Origin: an uncultured Prevotellaceae bacterium
GTDB lineage: Bacteria; Bacteroidota; Bacteroidia; Bacteroidales; Bacteroidaceae
Reading direction: 5' to 3'
NCBI GenBank assembly: GCA_947167515.1
Contig: CAMVIM010000007.1
Coordinates: 62,001 to 126,000 of the forward strand
Length of the DNA: 64,000 bases
Part shown: positions 48,163 to 58,298 of the stretch, piece by piece
Numbering within the stretch: position 1 is the first letter of the stretch
Layout of the letters: each line of letters starts with the position of its first letter
Program-made: the position numbers and the translations under genes
Notes under the pieces: generated by a model
What the model was told of the DNA's origin: nothing
Database searches by the model: none
What the model saw: the letters and a program-made list of their open reading frames with translations, nothing else

Positions 48163-49191
48163 ATGAAAGTTTTTCAGCACGTATCCGACATTGGCGACCT
48201 GCGCAAAGCCCTCGACGAGGCTTTTGAAATCAAGGCAGACCGCTATAAGTATCAAGCATTGGGCAAGAACAAGACCGCCATGCTCATCTTCTTCAACAAC
48301 TCCTTGCGCACCCGCCTTTCCACTCAGAAAGCAGCGCTCAACCTCGGCATGAACGTCATCGTGCTCGACGTGAATCAGGGAGCATGGAAACTGGAGACTG
48401 AGCGTGGTGTCATCATGGAAAGTGACAAAAGCGAGCATCTTCTTGAGGCCATTCCCGTGATGGGTTGCTACTGCGACCTCATCGGTGTGCGTTCCTTCGC
48501 ACGTTTCGAGTCACGAAAGGATGACTACGAAGAGAAGATACTCCAGCAGTTCATCCAGTACAGCGGCCGCCCCGTCTTCTTCATGGAGAGTGCCACCGTG
48601 CACCCCCTGCAGGCATTTGCCGACCTCATCACCATCGAGGAATACAAGGACAAGACCCTCGTCGAGCCAAATCCACTCTTCGGAGGTAACCCCGTACAGC
48701 GCATACCGAACCAACGCCCCAAGGTGGTGCTGTCATGGGCTCCCCATCCCAAGGCACTCCCACAAGCAGTGCCCAACTCCTTTGCTGAGTGGATGAATGC
48801 CGCCGATGTGGACTTTGTGGTGACCCACCCCGAAGGCTACGAACTCGACCCGCAATTTGTTGGAGGTGCCCACGTAGAGTACGACCAGATGAAAGCCTTC
48901 GAGGGAGCCGACTTTATCTATGCCAAGAACTGGAGCTGTCCAGGCGTAACCCGTCCAGAAGACTATGGCAAGGTGTTGGGCGACTATCATGATTATGCAG
49001 CATGGACTGTTTCTGACCGTCAGATGGCGGTCACCAACAACGCCTTCTTCATGCACTGCCTGCCCGTACGCCGCAACATGATTGTGACCGACGATGTGAT
49101 TGAGGCACCCACCTCCATCGTCATTCCTGAGGCCGCCAACAGAGAGATATCTGCAACGGTCGTGCTAAAAAGGATGCTGGAATCACTATAG
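48163..49191 (+). CDS. argF': N-acetyl/N-succinylornithine carbamoyltransferase
   Basis: 'NNSLRTRLSTQKAALNLGMNVIVLD', 'MESATVHPLQAFADLITI', 'FMHCLPVRRN'; Bacteroides-type SOTCase form. Confidence 0.88.
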   Translation: MKVFQHVSDIGDLRKALDEAFEIKADRYKYQALGKNKTAMLIFFNNSLRTRLSTQKAALNLGMNVIVLDVNQGAWKLETERGVIMESDKSEHLLEAIPVMGCYCDLIGVRSFARFESRKDDYEEKILQQFIQYSGRPVFFMESATVHPLQAFADLITIEEYKDKTLVEPNPLFGGNPVQRIPNQRPKVVLSWAPHPKALPQAVPNSFAEWMNAADVDFVVTHPEGYELDPQFVGGAHVEYDQMKAFEGADFIYAKNWSCPGVTRPEDYGKVLGDYHDYAAWTVSDRQMAVTNNAFFMHCLPVRRNMIVTDDVIEAPTSIVIPEAANREISATVVLKRMLESL

Positions 49192-49291
49192 AATAATTAG
49201 TCTAACTAACTCAACTTTCGGGAGTAGTTAAGAAGTTGAGCACATACAAAACTTTAATAACTAAAAATACCAGTGAAACTCGATAACCTAC

Positions 49292-49330
49292 AAAGAGAAG
49301 GGCTGCCATCAATTAGCAGCCCTTCTCTTT
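49292..49330. terminator. Bidirectional terminator hairpin overlapping the lgt stop codon
   Basis: AAAGAGAAGGGCTGC-catcaatta-GCAGCCCTTCTCTTT, 15-bp perfect stem. Confidence 0.85.
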
Positions 49331-50193
49331 GCTCTCCACATGCACCATACCCCCAATATCACAAAGGGAATGCTGAGCAGTTGCCCCATGTCGAGGAGCA
49401 TACCTTGCTCGAAATCCACCTGCTCTTTCTTCAAAAACTCGATGAAAAAGCGGAAGGTGAAGATGCTGGCGAGGCAGAAACCGAAATAAAAGCCTGTGCC
49501 AACGGCTGTAGGCGACGTTTGGCTCATGCCCTGTGCCTTGTACCACCGCCAGTAAATCATCGCTCCTACGATGAAAATGACGAGGTAGGCGAGGGCTTCG
49601 TACAGCTGTGCTGGATGGCGAGGCACGAGTTCACCATCCACCATCGCTTCATGACTGTGGAAAATAAAGGCCCAAGAGACATCGGTCACACTGCCGACAA
49701 TCTCCGAATTCATCAAGTTACCCATGCGGATGCAGCAGGCAGTCATAGGCACAGAGATGGCGATGTTGTCCATCACCACCCAAGGTTTCAGTTTCATCTT
49801 GCGCCAATAGAGCACCATCGCCACGATAAGGCCGATAGTGCCGCCGTGGCTTGCCAAACCCTCATAGCCCGTGAATTTCCATGAACCGTCAGCCATCTGA
49901 TGGATGGGGAGCAACATCTCAATCAGACCCTTGCCGCTGGTCAGATAGTAGCCTGGCTCGTAAAAGATGCAGTGACCCAGCCGGGCACCGACCAGCACAC
50001 CGATGAAGCAATAGAAGAAGAGGGGTTCAAACTTCTCGTCCTCTATCTTCTGCTGCTTATACAGCTTCTGTACAATGAGATAGGCCAACAGCAAGCCCAC
50101 ACACCACAGCAGCGAATACCAACGCACACTGAAAGCACCCACCGAAAAGGCCTCCACCGAAGGCTGCCAGTCAATAAAAAGCATGTTCATCAT
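49309..50193 (-). CDS. lgt: Prolipoprotein diacylglyceryl transferase
   Basis: 'GARLGHCIFYEPGYY', 'RMGNLMNSEIVG', 'RHPAQLYEALAYL'. Confidence 0.95.
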   Translation of the reverse strand: MMNMLFIDWQPSVEAFSVGAFSVRWYSLLWCVGLLLAYLIVQKLYKQQKIEDEKFEPLFFYCFIGVLVGARLGHCIFYEPGYYLTSGKGLIEMLLPIHQMADGSWKFTGYEGLASHGGTIGLIVAMVLYWRKMKLKPWVVMDNIAISVPMTACCIRMGNLMNSEIVGSVTDVSWAFIFHSHEAMVDGELVPRHPAQLYEALAYLVIFIVGAMIYWRWYKAQGMSQTSPTAVGTGFYFGFCLASIFTFRFFIEFLKKEQVDFEQGMLLDMGQLLSIPFVILGVWCMWRAKRRAAN

Positions 50194-51293
50194 ACATTAA
50201 ATCTGAAGTGCATGATGTCGCCGTCCTGCACCACGTAGTCCTTACCTTCCACACTGAGTTTGCCAGCCTCTCGCACGGCTGCTTCGCTGCCATACTTGAT
50301 GTAGTCGTCGTATTTTATCACCTCGGCGCGGATAAAGCCCTTCTCGAAATCGGTGTGGATGACACCCGCACATTGTGGTGCTTTCCATCCTTTACGTACC
50401 GTCCACGCCTTCACCTCCATCTCGCCTGCGGTGATGAAGGTCTGCAGGTTCAGGAGCGAATAGATGGCCTTGATGAGGCGGTTGCAGCCGCTTTCCTCCA
50501 GACCCAGATCTTCGAGAAACATCTGCTTCTCCTCATAGCTCTCCAGTTCGGCGATGTCGGCTTCTGTCTGCGCACTAATGATGAGCAGTTCGGCATTCTC
50601 CCCCTTGATGGCCTCACGCACCCTGTCCACGTAGGCGTTGCCATTCTTTGCGCTGGCATCGTCCACGTTGCAGACATACAGCACGGGCTTGGTGGTCAAC
50701 AGGAACATGTTCTTCGCCGCCACAGCCTCCTCATCGTTCTCAGGCTCCACGGTGCGGGCAGAGAGTCCCTTCTCCAGGGCTTCCTTATAGCGCACGAGCA
50801 GGCCATACTCCACCTTGGCGGCCTTGTCGTGACCCACATTGGCCAGTTTCTCCGTCTTCTTGATGCGAGCCTCAACGGTTTCGAGGTCTTTCAGCTGCAG
50901 TTCTGTGTCGATAATTTCCTTGTCACGCACAGGGTCAACCGAGCCGTCCACATGCACGATGTTGCCGTTGTCGAAACAGCGCAGCACATGGATGATGGCA
51001 TCACACTCGCGGATGTTGCCCAAGAACTGGTTGCCCAGTCCCTCGCCCTGACTGGCACCTTTCACCAATCCGGCAATATCCACAATATCACATACCGCTG
51101 GCACGATGCGTCCTGGATGCACCAGTTCAGCCAGTTTGGTCAGTCGCTCATCGGGCACACTCACCTGTCCCAACTGCGCGTCAATCGTACAAAAAGGAAA
51201 GTTTGCCGCCTGCGCCTTTGCGCTCGACAAACAATTGAAAAGTGTTGACTTACCCACATTTGGCAAACCCACAATTCCTGCTTTCAAAGCCAT
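50190..51293 (-). CDS. ychF: Redox-regulated ATPase YchF
   Basis: '[15 protein letters not shown]', '[18 protein letters not shown]', C-term TGS domain. Confidence 0.96.
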   Translation of the reverse strand: MALKAGIVGLPNVGKSTLFNCLSSAKAQAANFPFCTIDAQLGQVSVPDERLTKLAELVHPGRIVPAVCDIVDIAGLVKGASQGEGLGNQFLGNIRECDAIIHVLRCFDNGNIVHVDGSVDPVRDKEIIDTELQLKDLETVEARIKKTEKLANVGHDKAAKVEYGLLVRYKEALEKGLSARTVEPENDEEAVAAKNMFLLTTKPVLYVCNVDDASAKNGNAYVDRVREAIKGENAELLIISAQTEADIAELESYEEKQMFLEDLGLEESGCNRLIKAIYSLLNLQTFITAGEMEVKAWTVRKGWKAPQCAGVIHTDFEKGFIRAEVIKYDDYIKYGSEAAVREAGKLSVEGKDYVVQDGDIMHFRFNV

Positions 51294-51423
51294 ATCTTAC
51301 TCTTTTTCTGATGTTCAATTACTTAATTTGGTGCAAAGTTAGGCAAAATTCGCCAAAAAAGTCTAACTTTGCAGCCGAATTTGACGATTCATCAAGAATT
51401 TAATCACTAAAAACTCATTACAA

Positions 51424-52032
51424 ATGGATAAATTAAGTTACGCGCTCGGCCTCGGCATTGGCCAGCAGCTAAAGCAGATGGGGCTGAAGGGTAGCCTCGT
51501 GATTGAAGATTTCGCCGCATCCATCAAGGATGTGATTGAAGATAACGACCTCAAGGTAAGCCATCAGGAGGGTCAGCAGATTGTCAACACCTTCTTCCGC
51601 GAACTGGAGCAGAAGCAGAATGCAGCTAAAGCAGAGGCAGGAAAAGCTGCTAAGGAGGAAGGCGCTAAGTTCTTAGCTGAGAATGCCAAGAAGGAAGGCA
51701 TTATCGTGACCAAGAGCGGTCTCCAGTATGAGGTGCTCACAGAGGGTACAGGCAAGAAGCCAAAGGCTACCGACACCGTACGTTGCCACTATGAAGGTCG
51801 TCTGCTCGACGGCACCATCTTCGACAGCAGCTACAAGCGCAATGCCCCTGCCGACTTCGGTCTGCAACAGGTCATCGCAGGTTGGACAGAGGGTGTTCAA
51901 CTGATGGGAGAGGGCGCCAAGTTCCGCTTCTACATCCCCTACATGCTCGCTTATGGTGAAGGTGGTGCAGGAGCTATGATTCCACCTTTTGCCACGCTCA
52001 TCTTCGATGTGGAGCTCATCAAGGTGCTCTAA
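51424..52032 (+). CDS. FKBP-type peptidyl-prolyl cis-trans isomerase
   Basis: 'VRCHYEGRLLDGTIFDSSYKRNAPADFGLQQVIAGWTEGVQLM'. Confidence 0.95.
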   Translation: MDKLSYALGLGIGQQLKQMGLKGSLVIEDFAASIKDVIEDNDLKVSHQEGQQIVNTFFRELEQKQNAAKAEAGKAAKEEGAKFLAENAKKEGIIVTKSGLQYEVLTEGTGKKPKATDTVRCHYEGRLLDGTIFDSSYKRNAPADFGLQQVIAGWTEGVQLMGEGAKFRFYIPYMLAYGEGGAGAMIPPFATLIFDVELIKVL

Positions 52033-52060
52033 ACCCATCAATCAACCCACAAAAAAAAGT

Positions 52061-52095
52061 GCTACAGACGAAAATTCTGCAGCACTTTTTATGTT
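52061..52095 (+). terminator. Rho-independent terminator
   Basis: AAGTGCTACAGA-cgaaaat-TCTGCAGCACTTTTT. Confidence 0.75.
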
Positions 52096-52127
52096 TTCTG
52101 AAAGTCCTTTTGGGGTTCAAAACAAGA

Positions 52128-52190
52128 CCACGTCGATGGCGTAATTACAACAACGTCGAAACCGTAATTACGACAACGGAAGGGTCGTAA
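52128..52190. repeat. Intergenic tandem repeat, unit like CGTAATTACAACAACGTCGAAAC
   Basis: cgtcgatggcgtaattacaacaacgtcgaaaccgtaattacgacaacggaagggtcgtaat. Confidence 0.8.
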
Positions 52191-52223
52191 TCATGCATAC
52201 GTAAGGACTGCTGTTAGAAATGC

Positions 52224-54023
52224 TTATGCCTTGTAGGCCTGCACCTCTCGCATGACGCGGAGGAAGTTGCCGCCCCAAATCATCTGAATCTGTTCTTCGG
52301 TGTAGCGTTCGCGGAGCAGATGGCGGGTGAAGTTGATAAGTTCGCTGGCTGATGCACAACCACGAATGCCGCCGTCGCCGTCGAAGTCGGTGCCGATGCC
52401 CACGTGCTCAATGCCCATCACGTTGACCATGTGGTTGAGGTGCTCGATAGCATCGAGGATGGTGGCTTCAAGTTGACAGTTGACAGTTGACAATTGACAG
52501 GTGGGGTTGAAATCAACAGAGTCTTTGACGAGGAATCCATGATAGAGGGTCACTTGTGCCACACCTCCTGCCTGAGCCAATGCCCGCATCTGGTCATCGG
52601 TGAGGTTGCGAGGATGATCACACAAGGCACGGGCAGATGAATGGCTGCATACGATGGGTGTCTTGCTGAGATTAAGGGCATCGTAGAAACTTTCTTCACC
52701 AGCATGGCTGAGGTCGACCATCATGCCCACGCGGTTCATCTCAGCGATGACTTGCTGGCCAAATTCACTCACTCCATGATGCTCGTGGTTGCCTCGAGCG
52801 GAGTCGCAGATGTCGTTGTCGCCGTTGTGGCAGAGGGTCATATAGACCACACCGCGCTTGCGGAAGGTTTCCACATTCTTGATGTCCTTGCCGATGGCAT
52901 AGCCGTTTTCGATGCCGAGCATGATGGCGTGTTTTCCCTCATATTTCAGTCGCCAAAGGTCGTCAGGCGTGTAGGCAATATCCACAGCTGTGCAGTTCTT
53001 CGCCACCATCTCCTCTATCTGCGTGAGGATTTGATTGGCTTTGGCTGTGGCATTTTCGAGGGATGCTTCATCACGTTCCTGCTGTTCCAAGTAGGCCACC
53101 ATGATGGAGGCATCGAGGTGCCCTTCGGTCATCTTATGGAGATCAACGAGTATCTTGGGGTCACGTGAGGCGAAGTTGATGCCTTGTGGGAAAAACATGG
53201 GGGTGTCGCAATGACTGTCGAGGGTGAGTATCTTGCTGTGCAGCGCCTTTGCCTTCTTGAACTCAGCACTCTCCCTCATCAACCATTCGAAGATGGGCAG
53301 CATCTCACGATTGTTCCTCAGAATAAACGTCTCAGGATGCCATTGAACACCCATGATGGACTTGAATTCGTTGCTTTCGATGGCTTCGATGACTCCATCG
53401 GAACTCATGGCTGTCACCTTCAACCCAGGGGCTGGCTCTTTGCAGGCCTGATGATGGAAGGAGTTAACTGCCAGTTCTGTGCCAAAAAGTTTTTCGAGGA
53501 TGGAGCCCTTTGTGATAGTCACTTGATGAGATGGATAACGACGGTCTTGGTCTTGGCTGTGCTTGATGCGAATGCCCTCCATCTGTGTGTGGATGTCCTG
53601 GTAGAGTGTACCTCCAAGGGCTGCATTGATAACCTGAATGCCCTTGCAGATGCCTAACATGGGGATTTGGCGGTCATACGCCAGACGAGCCAACAGCAGC
53701 TCTTGTCGGTCACGCTCAGGGGTGATGCTGTGGAGTTCTTTGACAGGCTCCTCACCCAACAACAACGGATTGATGTCGCCACCTCCACTGAAGATGATGC
53801 CATCCAAGCGGTCAAGCAGCTCGCCAAGATGGTCTGTCTCGTAGAAGGGAGGAATGATGAAGGGAATGCCACCAGCCTTCAACACCGACTGATAGTAACC
53901 CTCAGCCAATGTGCAGGTCTCCTGATTGTAATTGCCCGTGATGCCAATCACAGGAAGTGCCTCCTTCGTACTGAAATCGCTGTTGAGATTTCTGTAGATG
54001 CCTAACCAATCGTAGTTGTCCAT
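52224..54023 (-). CDS. Fusion: N-terminal gamma-glutamyl hydrolase-like (peptidase C26) + C-terminal membrane dipeptidase-like (peptidase M19)
   Basis: 'GIIFSGGGDINPLLLGEEP', 'MLGICKGIQVINAALGGTLYQDI', 'GVQWHPE'; M19 'LDSHCDTPMFF', 'VDLSHAGEESFYDAL', 'HVGIGTDFDGDGG'. Confidence 0.92.
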   Translation of the reverse strand: MDNYDWLGIYRNLNSDFSTKEALPVIGITGNYNQETCTLAEGYYQSVLKAGGIPFIIPPFYETDHLGELLDRLDGIIFSGGGDINPLLLGEEPVKELHSITPERDRQELLLARLAYDRQIPMLGICKGIQVINAALGGTLYQDIHTQMEGIRIKHSQDQDRRYPSHQVTITKGSILEKLFGTELAVNSFHHQACKEPAPGLKVTAMSSDGVIEAIESNEFKSIMGVQWHPETFILRNNREMLPIFEWLMRESAEFKKAKALHSKILTLDSHCDTPMFFPQGINFASRDPKILVDLHKMTEGHLDASIMVAYLEQQERDEASLENATAKANQILTQIEEMVAKNCTAVDIAYTPDDLWRLKYEGKHAIMLGIENGYAIGKDIKNVETFRKRGVVYMTLCHNGDNDICDSARGNHEHHGVSEFGQQVIAEMNRVGMMVDLSHAGEESFYDALNLSKTPIVCSHSSARALCDHPRNLTDDQMRALAQAGGVAQVTLYHGFLVKDSVDFNPTCQLSTVNCQLEATILDAIEHLNHMVNVMGIEHVGIGTDFDGDGGIRGCASASELINFTRHLLRERYTEEQIQMIWGGNFLRVMREVQAYKA

Positions 54024-54029
54024 AATATT

Positions 54030-56117
54030 TTACTTCTTCTTTTTCTTCTTGAAATTCTCGTAGAATGGCTGTGACTCCACTTGTCCCTCGAAGAACTTTG
54101 CCCATTCGGCAGCACCCTTGGGGCCACGAGCTGAGGTATAGCCACGTTCCTCACGAGAAGGCTTGGCTGCTGCACCTCGAACCACTCCACTGCCTTTCTT
54201 GCCCTTCTTTTCGCCATAGGAGCGTTTCTCTTCGTGTTCATGGTGGTTGTCACGACGGGTGGGACGTTCGCCTCTCACAGAGCGGAAACCACCGCCTTCC
54301 TTGCCTCCACGTTTCTTCTCACCTCCACGTTGTCCTTCGGCTTGGTCGGTCACTTCCACATTCACTTTTCTGCCATCGAAATCTGTACCGTTCAGTACAT
54401 TCAGCACCGTCTTGGTCTGCTGTTCAGGCACTTCGAAGAAGGAGAAGTTCTGCATCAGGTCAATGCGTCCCAAGTCAATACGTGCTCCCTGTGCCACACG
54501 ATTGATGAAGCCCATGAAGACCTTGGGATTGATGCCATCCTTCTTACCAAGATTGATGAAAAGACGGGTGTAGCCTGCTTCAGCGGTGCGTGAACGTTCT
54601 CCACCACGACTTCTTGCTCCTCGCTCCTTGCCCCTTGACCCTCGTTCATCGCCACGACGGTCGCCCTTTTCTGAGGGCTGAATGATTTCAGGAGCATTCT
54701 TATAGTAGTTGAGGAAGGTGTTGAACTCCATCGAAACCATACGCTTGATGAGGTCTTCCTTCTCCATCATGTCGAACTTGCGATACACTTCGGGGAGGAA
54801 TGGAGCAATCTCCTCTTCATCCACTTCCACCTTCTCGATGTCATCGATCACCTTCAGGAGTTGCTTGGCACAGATTTCCTGACCGGTTGGCAAGATGCCA
54901 GGCACAAACTTCTTCTGTATCTGCTGCTCGATGGCACGCACCTTTCCCTTCTCCTTCACGTGGATGATGGAGATGGAAGTGCCTGAGCGACCAGCACGAC
55001 CTGTTCTTCCTGAACGGTGGGTATAGCTTTCGATATCATCAGGCAATCCGTAGTTGATGACGTGGGTCAATTCATCCACATCCAAACCACGAGCTGCCAC
55101 ATCGGTTGCCACCAGTAATTGCACTCGGTGCTGGCGGAACTTCTGCATCGTCAGGTCACGTTGTGCCTGCGAGAGTTCGCCATGCAAGGATTCAGCGTTG
55201 TAGCCGTCCTTGATGAGTTTGTCAGCAATCTCCTGTGTCTCCATACGGGTGCGGCAGAAGATGATGGCGTAAATCTCTGGGTAGTAGTCGGCGATGCGCT
55301 TCAGGGCATTGTACTTGTCGCGCGCACTCACCATATAATAGATGTGATTGACGTGTTCTGCACCCTCATTACGGCTTCCTACCACAATTTCCTTGGCATC
55401 GTGCAGATAGTTCTTTGAGATGCGTTCAATCTCCTTGCTCATCGTGGCAGAGAAGAGTAGGGTGTTGCGTTCTGCTGGCACTCCTGCCAAGATGGTGTCG
55501 ATGCTCTCGGAGAAGCCCATGTTGAGCATCTCGTCAGCCTCATCCAGCACCACATTCTCCACCGTGCTGAGGTTTGCCACCTTACGTTCCATCAAATCCA
55601 CCAAACGTCCAGGAGTGGCCACAATCACCTGCACACCCTTCTTCAAGGCACGAATCTGAGGCTCGATGCTGGCACCGCCATACACAGCGAGCACATGCAG
55701 GCCCTTGATATATTTGGAATAATCCTTCAAATCGTCTGTAATCTGCAGGCACAATTCACGGGTGGGAGCCATGATGACGGCCTGTGTGTCGGTACGATTG
55801 GTGTCTATCTTCTGCAACACCGGCAAACCATACGCGGCAGTCTTTCCTGTACCTGTTTGTGCCAGAGCCACCACATCGTTGTTGTGACCTAACAGATAAG
55901 GAATGACCTTTTCCTGCACAGGCATAGGAGTTACATAACCCATCTCTTGGATGGCCTTGAGTATTTCACCCGAAACACCCAAAGCCTCAAACGAGGTGTC
56001 GGTAGCCTTGAAAGCATCCACAATGGGCTGCTGAGCTTCGTCCACCCAAGCGGTTTCGTTGTTCTTCTCAGACATTTCGTTGTCCATAGTCTCTTCTACT
56101 TTGTTAGTTTCTTCCAT
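54030..56117 (-). CDS. DEAD/DEAH-box RNA helicase with DbpA-like RNA-binding domain
   Basis: 'AQTGTGKTAAYGLPVL', 'LDEADEMLNMGF', 'HRSGRTGRAGRSG'; C-term 'RLFINLGKKDGINPKVFMGFI'. Start MEETNKVEE (56117) preferred over ORF-track start 56303. Confidence 0.93.
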   Translation of the reverse strand: MEETNKVEETMDNEMSEKNNETAWVDEAQQPIVDAFKATDTSFEALGVSGEILKAIQEMGYVTPMPVQEKVIPYLLGHNNDVVALAQTGTGKTAAYGLPVLQKIDTNRTDTQAVIMAPTRELCLQITDDLKDYSKYIKGLHVLAVYGGASIEPQIRALKKGVQVIVATPGRLVDLMERKVANLSTVENVVLDEADEMLNMGFSESIDTILAGVPAERNTLLFSATMSKEIERISKNYLHDAKEIVVGSRNEGAEHVNHIYYMVSARDKYNALKRIADYYPEIYAIIFCRTRMETQEIADKLIKDGYNAESLHGELSQAQRDLTMQKFRQHRVQLLVATDVAARGLDVDELTHVINYGLPDDIESYTHRSGRTGRAGRSGTSISIIHVKEKGKVRAIEQQIQKKFVPGILPTGQEICAKQLLKVIDDIEKVEVDEEEIAPFLPEVYRKFDMMEKEDLIKRMVSMEFNTFLNYYKNAPEIIQPSEKGDRRGDERGSRGKERGARSRGGERSRTAEAGYTRLFINLGKKDGINPKVFMGFINRVAQGARIDLGRIDLMQNFSFFEVPEQQTKTVLNVLNGTDFDGRKVNVEVTDQAEGQRGGEKKRGGKEGGGFRSVRGERPTRRDNHHEHEEKRSYGEKKGKKGSGVVRGAAAKPSREERGYTSARGPKGAAEWAKFFEGQVESQPFYENFKKKKKK

Positions 56118-57030
56118 AATTCTTTGCAAATTCTTTACTGATTGAGTTGTTGAGGCTTTGACACACTTCGGAAGCAAATGCCATGCCGTGTGCAATGATG
56201 CGGTTCCATTGTTCTTCGGTAATGGAGGCAACGCCATCACGGCTAACACCCTCCTGCAGCAATCCGAATACGATACCCGCATTGAAGTTGTCTCCAGCCC
56301 CAATCGTTGATACTGTTTCTATTTTATTCACTTGATATGTCTTGGTCACGCTGGGCGAGAAAAGGCAAATCTCCCCCTCTGCATCGGTGCAGAGCATCTG
56401 CTTGCAATGAAACTTCACCTCCTGCCCATAAGCCTCCTCTGGGTCGGAAATCTTGAACATGTTCTGGAAATCCTCTGTCGAGCCACGCACGATGCTGGCA
56501 TACTCAAAGTTCTCCAGGATGGTGGAACGCAGCTTGATGGCTTCTGATGCATGGGAGGAACGGAAGTTGATGTCGTAATAAATCAGTGCTTCCTGCTTCG
56601 TTGCATAGTCGAGAAATTCCTTCACCTTCTCTCTCAGCACAGGATTCAAGACGAAGTAAGAACCCATCATCACGATGTCATCCTTGTCCACCTGAGGCCA
56701 TTCCACATCCAGCCGTGCATTGGGATAATCCTTGTAGAAGGTGTAGTCGGCATCGTTCCTCTCGTTCAGATATGCCAAAGAGATGGCGGTGCGCCCATCC
56801 TCATACATGCACACGTGGTCGCTGTTGACACCATTCTCTTCCATGAACTGCTTGATGTTTTGCCCCACACGGTCATTCCCTGTCTCCGTAATCATCGTGA
56901 CAGGCAAACCCATACGTCCCAAAGAGATGAGCCCGTTGAACGTGGAGCCTCCTGGCACCGCTGCCGTGGGTTGTTCATTCTTGAAGATGATGTCAAGAAT
57001 CGTCTCTCCTATTCCTATTACTTTTCTCAT
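56104..57030 (-). CDS. PfkB family carbohydrate kinase
   Basis: 'GGSTFNGLISLGRMG', 'TIGAGDNFNAGIVFGLL'. Confidence 0.93.
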   Translation of the reverse strand: MRKVIGIGETILDIIFKNEQPTAAVPGGSTFNGLISLGRMGLPVTMITETGNDRVGQNIKQFMEENGVNSDHVCMYEDGRTAISLAYLNERNDADYTFYKDYPNARLDVEWPQVDKDDIVMMGSYFVLNPVLREKVKEFLDYATKQEALIYYDINFRSSHASEAIKLRSTILENFEYASIVRGSTEDFQNMFKISDPEEAYGQEVKFHCKQMLCTDAEGEICLFSPSVTKTYQVNKIETVSTIGAGDNFNAGIVFGLLQEGVSRDGVASITEEQWNRIIAHGMAFASEVCQSLNNSISKEFAKNYGRN

Positions 57031-57044
57031 AAGTCGTGTCCTTT

Positions 57045-58286
57045 CTATCTAAAAATCAATGTTGTCAACCCCGCTGCATCGAACATCTCCCGTGCCACTT
57101 CCTGCAAGAGTTGTGGCGTCACCTTCTCCAGATGCTCAATGATATCTTTCATCCCCTCAAATTTGTTATAGTGCAGGTAAGCCTTTGCCATATCGAGCAC
57201 ATAGTTCTCGAAGTTGTCGCAAGCCACCCCTATCTGTCCTTTTATCTGCTTCAAGGCTGCCTGAAACTGCCTTTCTGTCAACGGCTCGTTCATCAGCTTG
57301 TCCAGCTCTCCCCTCACAATCTTCAGGCACTTCTCCACATCCTCCTCGTCACATCCGAAGTAAATGCCCCAAGTCGAGGTGTCCGTGTAGTTGGTCAGCG
57401 AGCTTTCCACCGTATAGACCAGCCCCTTATGCTCCCTCAGCGCGATGTTCAGCCGTGAGTTCATTCCTGGCCCTCCCAAGATGTTGTTGAGGAAGTAGAG
57501 GGCAATCCGCTTGTCATTCTTGGAGCCATATCCTGCCCGTCCTATCATCACGTGGGCTTGATGGGTGCCCCGATTTTCGGTGAAGGTGCCAGAGTGAGTC
57601 GTCTGGATCTTTTCTCTAGTAAAACTAGTTGGGCTAGTTAGACTAGTTAAACTAGCAACGCCATCATTCCTCTTGCCCACCATCTTCTTCACCTTCTCAA
57701 ACTCCACATCACCAAACACGAAGAACACCATCCTCTCTGGGCGATAGAGCCTCTTCACAAATCTGAGCGCATCTTCCGTTTTGAAACTCCTCACCCTCTC
57801 CGCTGTGCCCAAGATGTCATGCCCCAGACTGTTTCCCTCGTAGATAAGGTCTTCGAAGCGGTCGAAGATGAGGTCTGAAGGCGTGTCGTTGTAACTCTCT
57901 ATCTCATCCACAATCACCTCACACTCCTTGTCTATCTCACGCTGAGGATAGGTGCTGTGAAACACGATGTCGAAGATGAGGTCTGTGGCACGTTCCAGGT
58001 GCTCCTTCATAAAGGCGGCATACACCACCGTCTCCTCCTTGTTCGTGTAGGCATTCAGGTCACCACCCACAGCCTCCATCCGATTGATGATGTGCCACGC
58101 CTTTCGCTTCTCGGTTCCCTTGAACATCATGTGTTCGCAGAAATGTGCCATACCCTCTTCACCCACCTCTTCATCCCTGGTGCCAGCATCGATGCTGATG
58201 CCACAATACGCCACGTGGGTTGGCGAGGGTATCTGAATCAACCGCAAGCCATTCTCAAACGTGTATGTCCTTACCCCATCTGCCAT
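57045..58286 (-). CDS. M16 family zinc peptidase
   Basis: 'MAHFCEHMMFKGTEKRKAWHI' HxxEH motif; 'LGGPGMNSRLNIALREHKGLVY'. Confidence 0.95.
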   Translation of the reverse strand: MADGVRTYTFENGLRLIQIPSPTHVAYCGISIDAGTRDEEVGEEGMAHFCEHMMFKGTEKRKAWHIINRMEAVGGDLNAYTNKEETVVYAAFMKEHLERATDLIFDIVFHSTYPQREIDKECEVIVDEIESYNDTPSDLIFDRFEDLIYEGNSLGHDILGTAERVRSFKTEDALRFVKRLYRPERMVFFVFGDVEFEKVKKMVGKRNDGVASLTSLTSPTSFTREKIQTTHSGTFTENRGTHQAHVMIGRAGYGSKNDKRIALYFLNNILGGPGMNSRLNIALREHKGLVYTVESSLTNYTDTSTWGIYFGCDEEDVEKCLKIVRGELDKLMNEPLTERQFQAALKQIKGQIGVACDNFENYVLDMAKAYLHYNKFEGMKDIIEHLEKVTPQLLQEVAREMFDAAGLTTLIFR

Positions 58287-58298
58287 GCTTAAACTTGA

